DNA of 64,000 nucleotides from Candidatus Berkiella cookevillensis. Lineage in GTDB: Bacteria; Pseudomonadota; Gammaproteobacteria; Berkiellales; Berkiellaceae. The notes beneath the pieces are model-generated. The model was not told the origin of the DNA and searched no databases. It was given only the letters and a program-made list of their open reading frames with translations. Each line of letters begins with the position of its first letter. Position 1 is the first letter of the stretch. The DNA is taken from assembly GCF_001431315.2 (NCBI RefSeq), contig NZ_LKHV02000001.1, forward strand, positions 806,001 to 870,000. The letters are read 5' to 3'. This document shows, in pieces, positions 18,535 through 27,196 of the stretch. Made by a program: the position numbers and the translations under genes.

Positions 18535-19110
18535 ACGTAGTTAATGACACTGAGATTTTCAACAGAATCAAAAAAATTGTCAATAACTAAGGTTCTTGAA
18601 AATCATTCAACTAACATTTTTTGGGATTCTGCATCTACTGCTCTTTTTTTTAAAGTAACAAAAATGGACAACAATTGTGCAATAGAGTTAAGGCTATTGT
18701 AGGAATAATGATGTCAGGGAAGCTTATATAGGGTCAGGATCTATAGATATAATAACGCTAGCCGATATACCCTTCAGATATCTTCGGTGTTGTTGGCTTC
18801 GTGTATCTCACAATAGTCATGTATTTTGTATACACTCCTATTGTTCGAACACTCGCCACCTAGCCGACATTGTGCCCTTTACGGGTAAGATTCATCTGTT
18901 GTGAGTATATATATGTTTTCACAATAATTTGAACAGCTGTGTAAATAATGGGTGTGGGATCATCAATTTTTTTAATTGCTATTTTTCTGACTTAAAAATT
19001 CTGTCGATACTTTAAAATCGTACATATATTGCATAAAACATTAAGCATGGTAGTCTTTGCAGTTAGAAAATAAAGTTAATAATTTAAGAGCCTGGAAAGG
19101 ATAAAAGAAC
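18535..19110. other. Intergenic region upstream of M48 protease and NAD-GDH
   Basis: This 576-base gap separates divergent genes and must hold both promoters. No coding sequence is supported. The central part (18772-18868) is a dispersed repeat copy described separately. The final 90 bases before gdh are AT-rich; AAAGGA lies about 8 bases before the GDH start. I see no riboswitch or RNA gene. Confidence 0.6.
18772..18868 (-). repeat. Dispersed repeat, family 1
   Basis: On the minus strand the element reads GGAGTGTATACAAAATACAT then GACTATTGTGAG, then CGAAGCCAACAAC. GTGTAT and ATACAT form a small internal stem. The same order of blocks occurs at 53434-53546, on the other strand, and in degenerate form at three further sites. 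Boundaries were judged by eye. Confidence 0.6.
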
Positions 19111-22100
19111 ATGACTCGTCGCCAAGAAGAAACTAGAGATCAACTGATTTTGCGTGTCATCAAGCATGTCGAGGAAAAATTACCTGTCTCAGAGGCTAAG
19201 CTTTTATCGGAGTTTATTAAGCGCTATGCCGCAACGGCTGCGCCAGAGGATATAAACCAGCGTAGTGTGATTGATTTGTATGGTGCTTTTGTTTCACATT
19301 GGCAGTTTATTAATCATGCAAAGTCTAACCAGCATTATGTCAGAGTTTATAACCCGCAGTTTGAACAACATGGTTGGCAGTCAACGCATACGGTGATAGA
19401 GATTATCCATCCCGATATGCCTTTTATTCTTGAATCTATTCGTATTGTTTTAAATAGAATTGGATTGAACATACATATTATTCTGCATATTGGTGGTGTG
19501 ATTTTTGAGCGTAATGAAAAAGGTTATATCACTAAAATTAGCGACATCCAAGAAGATAAAGCTAAAAATCATCAAGCAGAAACGCCTATCTTTATTGAAA
19601 TTGATAGACAGAACGATGCAAAAGTGATCGAGCAGTTAAGGCAATCTATCGATGAGACCTTAACAGAAGTGCGTGCAACTGTGCAGGACTGGCAGCCAAT
19701 GGTTGCTAAAATGAATGAAACCATTCAACGATTAAAAACATCCAAATTTCAAGAAAAGAAAGAAGAAATTGAAGAAATTGTTGAGTTTTTAGAGTGGGTT
19801 AATAACAATCATTTCACTTTTTTAGGTTATTGTCGTCGTGATTTTATAAAGAGTAAGAATACAATTGACTGTCAAGTTAAAAAAGAGTCTACCTTAGGTA
19901 TTTTAAGCGTATATGCTGACAGCTATTTTGAAGTTTTTGATGATCTTTCTAAGCGTGCAAAAGAAGTTGCATTTTCATCTTATCCGCTTATTGTAGGTAA
20001 AACACTGAAGCGTTCCAATGTACATAGACCTGCTTATACAGATTTTGTCAGCATTAAATTATTTGATGAAGAAGGGAATGTTGTTGGAGAAGAGCGATAT
20101 ATTGGTTTATACACAGCAGATGCGTATAACAGAAGTCCTCATAACATTCCTTTGCTGCGCAAAAAAGTAAGCAAGATTTTTGAGCGTGGCAAGATGAGCT
20201 ATGATAGCTACGATGGTAAATCATTGATGAATATTTTGGAGACTTTTCCAAGAGATGATTTATTTCATGCGTCTGTTACAGAGCTTTATGACATGTCTAT
20301 GGGCATCTTGCATTTGCAAGAACGTCAGCATATTCGATTGTTTATCCGCAAAGATGATTTTGCGCAGTATTTCTCATGCCTAGTCTTTGTACCCCGGGAT
20401 AGATTTAATTCTCGATTAAGAGAAAAAATGTCCAATATACTCATGAGAGAGTTGGGGGGCTACAATGTAGAATTTATTACGCATTTTGCAGAATCGATTT
20501 TAGCAAGAATTCATTTTGTGATTCGCTTCAAAGAAGACAGCGCTAAAGAATATCATTTGCAAGATTTGCAAAACAAACTGATTCAGGTTGCGCGTACATG
20601 GGAAGACAGTACACGGGATACGTTGATCGAGAATTTCGGAGAGGACAAAGGATTACGCTTATATACTAAATATCGTGGTGCATTCCCTGCCGGTTATCGA
20701 GAAGAATTTATTTCTCGTACTGCAGTCTTTGATATTAAACATATGGAAAAACTGAATGATGATAACTTATTGGAAATGAGTTTCTATCGTTCTTTAGAAG
20801 AATCAGAAGGTACCATTCGTTTTAAATTATTTCACATGGGGAGTGCTGTACCACTATCTGATGTGATTCCAATGTTGGAATGTATGGGAGTGCGCGTTCT
20901 GAGTGAACGTCCTCATGAAATAACACCCACAAAAGGAAAGAGTATTTGGATTAATGACTTTGCTATGGTTCATTCTCAAGGTCATGACTTGAATGTAGAG
21001 GCATTAAAAGAGGTTTTCCAAGAGGCATTTTATCATATATGGATGCGTCATGCTGAAAGCGATGGTTTTAACCGCTTAGTTTTAGAAGGTGGTTTAAACT
21101 GGCGCGAAGTGATGATGTTGCGTGCTTATGCAAAATATATGTGGCAAATAGGCTTTACTTTTTCGCAAGCTTATATAGAAGAAGTGCTAGTTAAAAATGT
21201 TTCATTTACAATTGATTTAACGAAGCTCTTTAAGACACGATTTGATCCAAATGTTGCACATGAAGATCGAAATGCAAAAGTTAATGAAATTAGACAAAAA
21301 CTTAAAAATGACTTAGAAGCGGTTGCTAATATTGACGAAGATCGTATTTTAAGAAAATTTATTGATGTCATTATGGCGACGATCAGAACGAATTTTTATC
21401 AAAAATTCAACGGTAAAAAATTACTAAAGGATTACTTATCTTTTAAATTTGATTCAAGTGCCATCCCAGAAATTCCACTGCCAAAGCCAATGTTTGAGGT
21501 TTATGTTTACTCTCCTCGGGTAGAGGGTGTGCATTTGCGCGGTGCGAAAGTAGCGCGTGGTGGATTAAGATGGTCTGATAGAAAAGAAGATTTCCGTACG
21601 GAAGTATTAGGTTTGATGAAAGCACAACAAGTTAAAAATGCTGTAATCGTACCTTTAGGTGCAAAAGGTGGATTTGTTGCAAAATGCTTGCCAACTCATG
21701 GAACTCGAGAGGAAATCTTGGCGGAAGGTATTGCTTGCTATAAGACCTTTATTTCTGGATTACTCGATTTAACAGACAATTTAATTGATAACAAAGTAGT
21801 TCCACCTAAAAATGTTGTTAGATATGATGCAGATGATACTTATTTAGTTGTTGCAGCAGATAAAGGTACCGCAAGTTTTTCAGATGTTGCTAATAGTATA
21901 TCTCGCGAATATAACTTTTGGCTGGGAGATGCTTTTGCCTCTGGTGGTTCTGCTGGCTATGATCATAAGAAAATGGGTATTACTGCAAGAGGTGCTTGGG
22001 AATCTGTCAAGAGACATTTCAGAGAATATAATATTGATACTCAAAAGACAGATTTTACGGTGATAGGTATTGGCGACATGGCCGGAGATGTGTTTGGTAA

Positions 22101-24003
22101 CGGTATGCTTTTATCTAAACATATTAAACTGGTTGGTGCTTTTAACCATCAACACATCTTTTTAGATCCTAACCCAGATCCAGAAGCCAGTTATAAGGAA
22201 CGTTTAAGAATGTTCCAGCTGCCGCGTTCAACATGGGATGACTACAATAAGAAGCTTATTTCTAAAGGGGGTGGGATATTTTCTCGCTCTACGAAGCTCA
22301 TTACTGTATCGCCAGAAGTTCGCAAATCACTTGGCTTGCAAAAAGAAAAAGTAGTTCCAAATGAATTAATACGAGCAATGTTAAAAGCGCCTGTTGATTT
22401 GCTTTGGAATGGTGGTATTGGTACCTATGTGAAAGCATCCTATCAACACAACAGTGAAGTGGGTGATAGAGCAAATGATTCGCTTCGAGTTAACGGCGAT
22501 GAACTAAGATGTAAAGTCGTTGGTGAGGGGGGGAATTTAGGATTCACACAATTAGGTCGTGTTGAATATGCATTGACAGGTGGAAAGATCAACACTGACG
22601 CAATTGATAATTCAGGTGGTGTGGATTGTTCTGATCATGAAGTAAATATCAAAATCTTATTAAATGGTATTATTTCTCAAGGAGATATGACTGAGAAGCA
22701 GCGCAATGAATTGTTAGCAGAGATGACAGAGGAAGTTGCAGAGTTAGTTCTGGATAACAATCGTTTTCAAACAGAAGCATTAAGTATTGCTGAGTTTAGA
22801 TCTGAGAAAAATGTTCAAATGCATTGTCGTTTGATGGAGTATCTGGAAAAACATGCTAACTTAAGCCGTGAAATTGAATACTTGCCAAGTAACGATGTAT
22901 TGCTTACAAGACAACAAACTATAAATCGTGGTGTGACACGCCCAGAATTAGCTGTTTTATTAGCCTACACTAAGACTTTACTGAAGAGTGAGATTTTAGC
23001 TTCTGATGTTCCTGAGGATGCACATATTGCAGAAGATATGGTGACAGCATTTCCTCAAATTTTAAAAACAAAATATCGAAAATACTTATTTGAGCATCGT
23101 TTGAAACGTGAGCTCATTGCAATGCAAGTATCGAATATGATTATCAATGACATGGGCATTGGATTTTTGCATCGTCTGCAAGATGAAACGGGTGCATCTG
23201 TTCCCAGCATTGTTCGTTGCTATATGGTTTCTCGCGAAGTTTTTAAAGCGCATCAATTTAGAGAGGCAGTTGAAGCCTTGGACTTGATTGTGCCTACGCA
23301 CATACAAACGCGTATGCTACATGAATTGAACCGATTAGTAAGACGAGGGGCTCGCTGGTTCTTAAGGCATCAAGTCGGTGATATGAATGTACAAGAGGCG
23401 ATTGATCAATTTAAACCTAAAGTACAAACTGTGCGCGAAAGCTTGCGTCATACCTTACATGGACATGCGGAAGAATATATTCGTGAATATGCCAATGAGT
23501 TGATAAAAGATAGCGTTCCAGAAGAGATTGCATTTGCTGCTGCACAAATGAGCGCAATGTTCTCTGCTTTAGATATTGTTGATGCTGCGATGCATTATAA
23601 GTTACCTGTGGAATCTGTCATTATTACCTATTATGCCGTTGGTTCTCGCTTGGAGTTAGGTTGGTTTAGAGAGCAAGTAAAACGCCATCAAGTATCCAGT
23701 CATTGGGATGCATTAGCCAGAGCGGCAATTCGAGACGATTTGGATAGACAGCAAAGAATCATTACAGTCGCAATCATGTTGATGCATGGTAATGTAGATG
23801 ATGTAGATGCCAAAATTGATGCGTGGATTACACATCACAAGGTGTTTGCGGATAGATGGCGTCTTATGATTTCTGATCTAAAATCTATTACGAACAGAGA
23901 TTTCACGATGTTCTCCGTTGCATTGCGTGAATTAATGGAATTAGCACATATTAGCACTTTGGAATGTCAGCGTTTACAAGCGAATAAGGATACAGCTGTT
24001 TAA
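19111..24003 (+). CDS. gdhB: NAD-specific glutamate dehydrogenase, large GDH180 type
   Basis: Catabolic enzyme converting glutamate to 2-oxoglutarate and ammonia with NAD. The 1630 residues fit the GDH180 class, with an N-terminal ACT-rich regulatory half, a central catalytic domain and a long helical C-terminus. The catalytic region near residues 815-865 includes VARGGLRWSDR, DFRTEVLGLMKAQQ and PLGAKGGFVAK with the catalytic lysine; GGIGTYVKAS and EGGNLGFTQ mark the nucleotide domain. AAAGGA precedes the ATG at a good distance. The stop overlaps pyrD (TAATG), indicating translational coupling. The enzyme suits a cell living on amino acids, consistent with an intracellular lifestyle. Confidence 0.95.
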   Translation: MTRRQEETRDQLILRVIKHVEEKLPVSEAKLLSEFIKRYAATAAPEDINQRSVIDLYGAFVSHWQFINHAKSNQHYVRVYNPQFEQHGWQSTHTVIEIIHPDMPFILESIRIVLNRIGLNIHIILHIGGVIFERNEKGYITKISDIQEDKAKNHQAETPIFIEIDRQNDAKVIEQLRQSIDETLTEVRATVQDWQPMVAKMNETIQRLKTSKFQEKKEEIEEIVEFLEWVNNNHFTFLGYCRRDFIKSKNTIDCQVKKESTLGILSVYADSYFEVFDDLSKRAKEVAFSSYPLIVGKTLKRSNVHRPAYTDFVSIKLFDEEGNVVGEERYIGLYTADAYNRSPHNIPLLRKKVSKIFERGKMSYDSYDGKSLMNILETFPRDDLFHASVTELYDMSMGILHLQERQHIRLFIRKDDFAQYFSCLVFVPRDRFNSRLREKMSNILMRELGGYNVEFITHFAESILARIHFVIRFKEDSAKEYHLQDLQNKLIQVARTWEDSTRDTLIENFGEDKGLRLYTKYRGAFPAGYREEFISRTAVFDIKHMEKLNDDNLLEMSFYRSLEESEGTIRFKLFHMGSAVPLSDVIPMLECMGVRVLSERPHEITPTKGKSIWINDFAMVHSQGHDLNVEALKEVFQEAFYHIWMRHAESDGFNRLVLEGGLNWREVMMLRAYAKYMWQIGFTFSQAYIEEVLVKNVSFTIDLTKLFKTRFDPNVAHEDRNAKVNEIRQKLKNDLEAVANIDEDRILRKFIDVIMATIRTNFYQKFNGKKLLKDYLSFKFDSSAIPEIPLPKPMFEVYVYSPRVEGVHLRGAKVARGGLRWSDRKEDFRTEVLGLMKAQQVKNAVIVPLGAKGGFVAKCLPTHGTREEILAEGIACYKTFISGLLDLTDNLIDNKVVPPKNVVRYDADDTYLVVAADKGTASFSDVANSISREYNFWLGDAFASGGSAGYDHKKMGITARGAWESVKRHFREYNIDTQKTDFTVIGIGDMAGDVFGNGMLLSKHIKLVGAFNHQHIFLDPNPDPEASYKERLRMFQLPRSTWDDYNKKLISKGGGIFSRSTKLITVSPEVRKSLGLQKEKVVPNELIRAMLKAPVDLLWNGGIGTYVKASYQHNSEVGDRANDSLRVNGDELRCKVVGEGGNLGFTQLGRVEYALTGGKINTDAIDNSGGVDCSDHEVNIKILLNGIISQGDMTEKQRNELLAEMTEEVAELVLDNNRFQTEALSIAEFRSEKNVQMHCRLMEYLEKHANLSREIEYLPSNDVLLTRQQTINRGVTRPELAVLLAYTKTLLKSEILASDVPEDAHIAEDMVTAFPQILKTKYRKYLFEHRLKRELIAMQVSNMIINDMGIGFLHRLQDETGASVPSIVRCYMVSREVFKAHQFREAVEALDLIVPTHIQTRMLHELNRLVRRGARWFLRHQVGDMNVQEAIDQFKPKVQTVRESLRHTLHGHAEEYIREYANELIKDSVPEEIAFAAAQMSAMFSALDIVDAAMHYKLPVESVIITYYAVGSRLELGWFREQVKRHQVSSHWDALARAAIRDDLDRQQRIITVAIMLMHGNVDDVDAKIDAWITHHKVFADRWRLMISDLKSITNRDFTMFSVALRELMELAHISTLECQRLQANKDTAV

Positions 24004-25031
24004 TGTTTTTTGCCTATCCTTTATTAAGACCGCTGTTATTTCAATTACCGCCAGAAACTGCCCACCACTTAAGCTTTCAGTTATTGAAAGGCTTAGCGTG
24101 GTGGCCAGCCACTCTTTGTTCTTCAGAACAAAAAACAAAATTAGAGAAAAAAATGATGGGGTTAGAAGTACGCAACCTCTTAGGTTTAGCTGCTGGTCTT
24201 GATAAAAATGGTGAGTTATTAAAGGTATGGGATAAGCTCGGGTTTGGATTTATTGAGGTAGGTACGGTAACGCCCTTAGCACAAATGGGCAATCCTAAGC
24301 CGCGTTTGTTTCGTTTGGTGCAAGATACAGCATTGATTAATCGCTTAGGTTTTAATAATCTTGGGGTTGATACATTAGTAGAGAATATTAGGAGCTACCA
24401 AGGACAAGCGCTTTTAGGTGTGAATATTGGTAAAAACAAAGATACTCCCAATGAAAAAGCAGATGAGGATTATTTAACCTGTTTTCATAAGGTAGCACCT
24501 TACGCAGATTATATTACCATTAATATATCTTCTCCCAATACGCCTGGCTTAAGAGAATTACAAAAAGCAGATTATTTGAATACTTTGTTACACAAACTCA
24601 AAGAAGCACAATCTAAATATAGTTCCACAAAAAAACCTTTACCCATTTGTGTCAAAATTGCACCTGATATAGAAATAAATGATTTAGAAGCAATGTTAGA
24701 TTCATTTTTGACCTATGAAATTGAAGGTGTTATTGCAACAAATACAACGATTGCGAGAAATCTGAATCTTCAAGACAGCCTGCAGAATGAGCAAGGCGGT
24801 TTAAGTGGTGCACCCTTGTTTGAGAAATCGAATCAGATCTTAAGTCATATCAAAGCAACTGTTGGTAAGCGCATGACCTTGATAGGCGTGGGAGGTATAA
24901 CGGACGGTGCAACGGCTGTTAAAAAGCTTGGTTCGGGTGCTGATTTCTTACAAATATATACGGGTCTTATTTATAAAGGACCCGCCCTGATTAAAGAAAT
25001 CTTGAGCCAAGTTTCTCATAAAGAATCTTAA
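24003..25031 (+). CDS. pyrD: Dihydroorotate dehydrogenase (quinone), class 2
   Basis: Membrane-associated flavoprotein that oxidises dihydroorotate to orotate with ubiquinone in pyrimidine synthesis. The N-terminal amphipathic helix region (YPLLRPLLFQLPPETAHH) for membrane attachment marks class 2. FMN and substrate motifs include GLAAGLDKNGE, GFIEVGTVTP, NISSPNTPGLR with the catalytic Ser, ATNTT and GVGGITDG. At 342 residues it is the usual length. Its ATG overlaps the gdh stop, an uncommon pairing. Downstream begins the IS graveyard. Confidence 0.95.
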   Translation: MFFAYPLLRPLLFQLPPETAHHLSFQLLKGLAWWPATLCSSEQKTKLEKKMMGLEVRNLLGLAAGLDKNGELLKVWDKLGFGFIEVGTVTPLAQMGNPKPRLFRLVQDTALINRLGFNNLGVDTLVENIRSYQGQALLGVNIGKNKDTPNEKADEDYLTCFHKVAPYADYITINISSPNTPGLRELQKADYLNTLLHKLKEAQSKYSSTKKPLPICVKIAPDIEINDLEAMLDSFLTYEIEGVIATNTTIARNLNLQDSLQNEQGGLSGAPLFEKSNQILSHIKATVGKRMTLIGVGGITDGATAVKKLGSGADFLQIYTGLIYKGPALIKEILSQVSHKES

Positions 25032-25079
25032 CCGTATTGTATTATAAAACGTGTAACGTTTCTTTTCATATCTACAAGA

Positions 25080-25641
25080 GTCGATACATCCTTTGTTTTC
25101 TTATACCTAGAGCCAATACGCTCTTTATGAACCAGTTTGATGCATTTGAATCGGTATCTTAGTTTTGAAAATGCTAGGTTTTGTTGTGCATTGTCCTTTA
25201 GGCTTTGACTTTGTCCGTACAGGCTTTAAAAGTCTATCGATGGTAGAGCGGCTAATCGATAACAATTTTTCCTTAACTTCATTTTCCAGAGCTCCATGCC
25301 TATCTTCATAGCTTGGTAACCAAGCTGGTATCATCGCCTTCAGTTTTAAGCTACAAGGTTGATCTGCAGCAAACCATATCCTTTTTAAAATATCTAAAAT
25401 GTGACTCTCTTGATACACAGGTTTAGGACCAGAACGCTTTCTTTTTGTTGCAAGACCACGATTTAATATTCTGATGGCATATTTTCTGTTGTACTTACAA
25501 ACAGCGCAAAATTCATCCAGTATTTTTGTTTTAATTACACGACTAGCAGATGGATACCTGCTTAAAATAGCAATTAAATACGATTTCCTTTCAAATGCCC
25601 CCATATTTCACCTCCCGGTTACTTTAAATATTAGGCAACGA
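25080..25641 (-). mobile_element. Internally deleted IS remnant (copy 1)
   Basis: Remnant of the same IS as at 25869-27067. On the minus strand it starts with an end resembling CGTTGCCTAATATTTAAAG (25618-25641), carries the N-terminal part of the transposase gene, then jumps directly to sequence coding KERIGSRYKK (about 25085-25125), which in the other copy lies after the catalytic core (KERIGAKYKK). About 0.7 kb of catalytic core is therefore missing and the join is out of frame. The right end is lost near pyrD. The element cannot move. Confidence 0.7.
25125..25604 (-). pseudogene. Transposase fragment, N-terminal part (IS copy 1)
   Basis: 159 codons matching the N-terminal half of the transposase at 25862-27020: FCAVCKYNRKYAI versus FCAVCGYNRKYAI, WFAADQPCSLKLK versus WFTADQPCGKRLK, and LLSISRSTIDRLLKP versus LLSISPATIDRLLKP. 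The DDE core is absent; after KIPIQ the frame runs 6 codons into the deletion junction and stops. The N-terminal part probably holds the helix-turn-helix that binds IS ends. No function is expected. Confidence 0.75.
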
Positions 25642-25754
25642 CCGTTTATTTTCCTTTTTCGGTTACCTTTGATATGAGCCAATTCGCGTACCGTATTGCC
25701 TCATAGCAAAACCTAACCCAAGGGGTCGTTCGTTGCCTCATAACTAAAGTAACC
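25618..25754. repeat. Cluster of IS terminal-repeat-like ends
   Basis: Three end-like sequences stand close together: GGTTACTTTAAATATTAGGC (25618 on), GGTTACCTTTGATATGAG (25661 on) and, inverted, CGTTGCCTCATAACTAAAG (25731 on). Each is a variant of the IS end GTTGCCTCA-N(6-8)-AAGTAACC. A 12-mer CAATTCGCGTAC at 25680-25691 recurs at 27106-27117 next to another end, showing that flanking DNA was also duplicated. Several insertions or rearrangements are implied. Confidence 0.6.
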
Positions 25755-25861
25755 GAGAACATTTAATTCAAAGACTTTTATTTTGTTAAAAGCAGATAAA
25801 AAACAAACAGTAAGCTCGAGGCCGTTGCTGAATAGATATGCAATATTCATCTTTCTTCTCC

Positions 25862-27020
25862 TTAGAGTCGTTGCCTCACATTTGAACTAACTTTTATGTG
25901 CTTAAATATTTCAACCAATTTTGTTTCTATTATTTTCTTAAGTGTAAACGGATTAAGGGTTGCATGAATAGCCTGTAGTTTTTCTTTTGTGGTATCTGCA
26001 ACAGAATCTGACTCTAATACCCGCTCATAAGGCGTTTTTGCAGGTTCATATTGTTTCTTGTATTTAGCGCCAATACGCTCTTTGCTTTTTAGCTTCATCG
26101 ATGGCATGAAGTGATTTTGAAGCAGGCTCCATTCGTTTCGGTATAAATCATTCATCAAAACAACCGTTTTCTTTTTGTCTAGCCTGTCATACCCAAATAG
26201 GTTTCGCACATGCGTCCAATTTTTCTGTTCTACATGAGCATTATCATTCTTTTTATAGGGGCGTGAACGTGTAAACTGAACAGGCTTTTCTCTTTTAGTA
26301 AAATAATCATGTAATGCATGATTAATAAACTCACCGCCGTTATCACAATCAAACCCTAAAACCTCAAAGGGTAAAACCTTTTCTATATCACTGATACGTT
26401 CATAAACAAGGCCACCTTCTTTATTCCACATGGCTCGATTTTCTGTCCAACCTGTAAAAATATCTGTAACGGTTAGACTCCAAGCAAAACGACCAGCAAC
26501 ACTATCGCCACAGTGCGCAACAGTGTCTGCTTCCACATAACCTGGCCGTGTTATATCCCAATGACTAAATTGTATTTGTATATGAGATGCCAGGTTTGGT
26601 TGCACAGCGTCCTTTAAGTTTGTTTGTCGCTCGTATAGGCTTTAGTAAGCGATCGATAGTAGCAGGGCTAATTGATAATAGCCGGTGCCTTATTTCAGGT
26701 GCTAGAGAGCCATAGGTTGACTCATAGCTTGGCAGCCAGAGTTTAATGATGGGTTTTAGCCTTTTGCCACAGGGTTGGTCGGCGGTAAACCAAATCTGCT
26801 TTAATGGCTCTAAGAGGGCGGGTTTATCATACACTGGTTTTAATCCCGCTCTCTTTTTTTCCTTAACTGGTTTCTTCTTTAGTAGCTGAATCGCATATTT
26901 TCTATTGTATCCACATACAGCACAAAACTCATTGAGTATTGCACTCTTTTTTGACCTATCAGCATTCACGTATCGCAACAAAATCGCTTGAAGATAGCTC
27001 TTTTTTTCTTGATACCCCAT
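25862..27020 (-). pseudogene. DDE transposase, frameshifted (IS copy 2)
   Basis: Two overlapping frames encode one transposase: 27020-26565 (N-terminal, 151 codons) and 26605-25862 (catalytic core, 247 codons). The core has an rve/DDE pattern: Asp in VEADTVAHCG, Asp in GFDCDNGGEF and Glu in NDNAHVEQKNW. The frames are offset at about 26570-26600. Aligned with copy 1, which reads ATTTTCAAAACTAAGATACC there, copy 2 appears to have lost 8 bases, so a disabling deletion explains the shift better than programmed frameshifting. The IS family is not assigned. Confidence 0.8.
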
Positions 27021-27067
27021 ATGTGTAACCTCCCGTTCCCTGGTTACTTTTAATATGAGGCAACGAA
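25869..27067 (-). mobile_element. Insertion sequence, about 1.2 kb, inactive (copy 2)
   Basis: Bounded by imperfect inverted repeats: GTTGCCTCACATTTGAACTA (25870 on) and, at the other end, the complement of GTTGCCTCATATTAAAAGTA (to 27066). Inside is one frameshifted DDE transposase. No convincing target-site duplication is visible. A further end-like sequence follows at 27087-27108. The element lies just upstream of the orphan Cys-His-Asp protein at 27197. Confidence 0.7.
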
Positions 27068-27086
27068 GCCTACTTTGCGTTCATAG

Positions 27087-27117
27087 AGTTAGATTTAATT
27101 TGAGGCAATTCGCGTAC
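27087..27117. repeat. Additional IS end-like sequence with shared flank
   Basis: AGTTAGATTTAATTTGAGGC resembles the IS end in complement (TTGCCTCA..ATT..AA..TAACT) and is followed by CAATTCGCGTAC, identical to 25680-25691. It lies 80 bases upstream of the gene at 27197 and may represent an older insertion, so the promoter of that gene could be partly IS-derived. Confidence 0.5.
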
Positions 27118-27196
27118 GAACTAGAGCAATTCGAACTTTGAACTAAATCTATTTTTTTTTGTCTTAAAAGTTAACAGATAAGATGAGGATTAGATC

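Noticed and set aside
26565-26605. Programmed ribosomal frameshift in the IS transposase
   Set aside because: The offset would need a +1 shift, no slippery run is present, and comparison with copy 1 indicates an 8-base deletion.
27140-27196. PmrA-type regulatory box (CTTAA repeats) before the effector candidate
   Set aside because: CTTAAAAGTTAA is present but spacing does not fit the known tandem pattern; in AT-rich DNA this is expected by chance.
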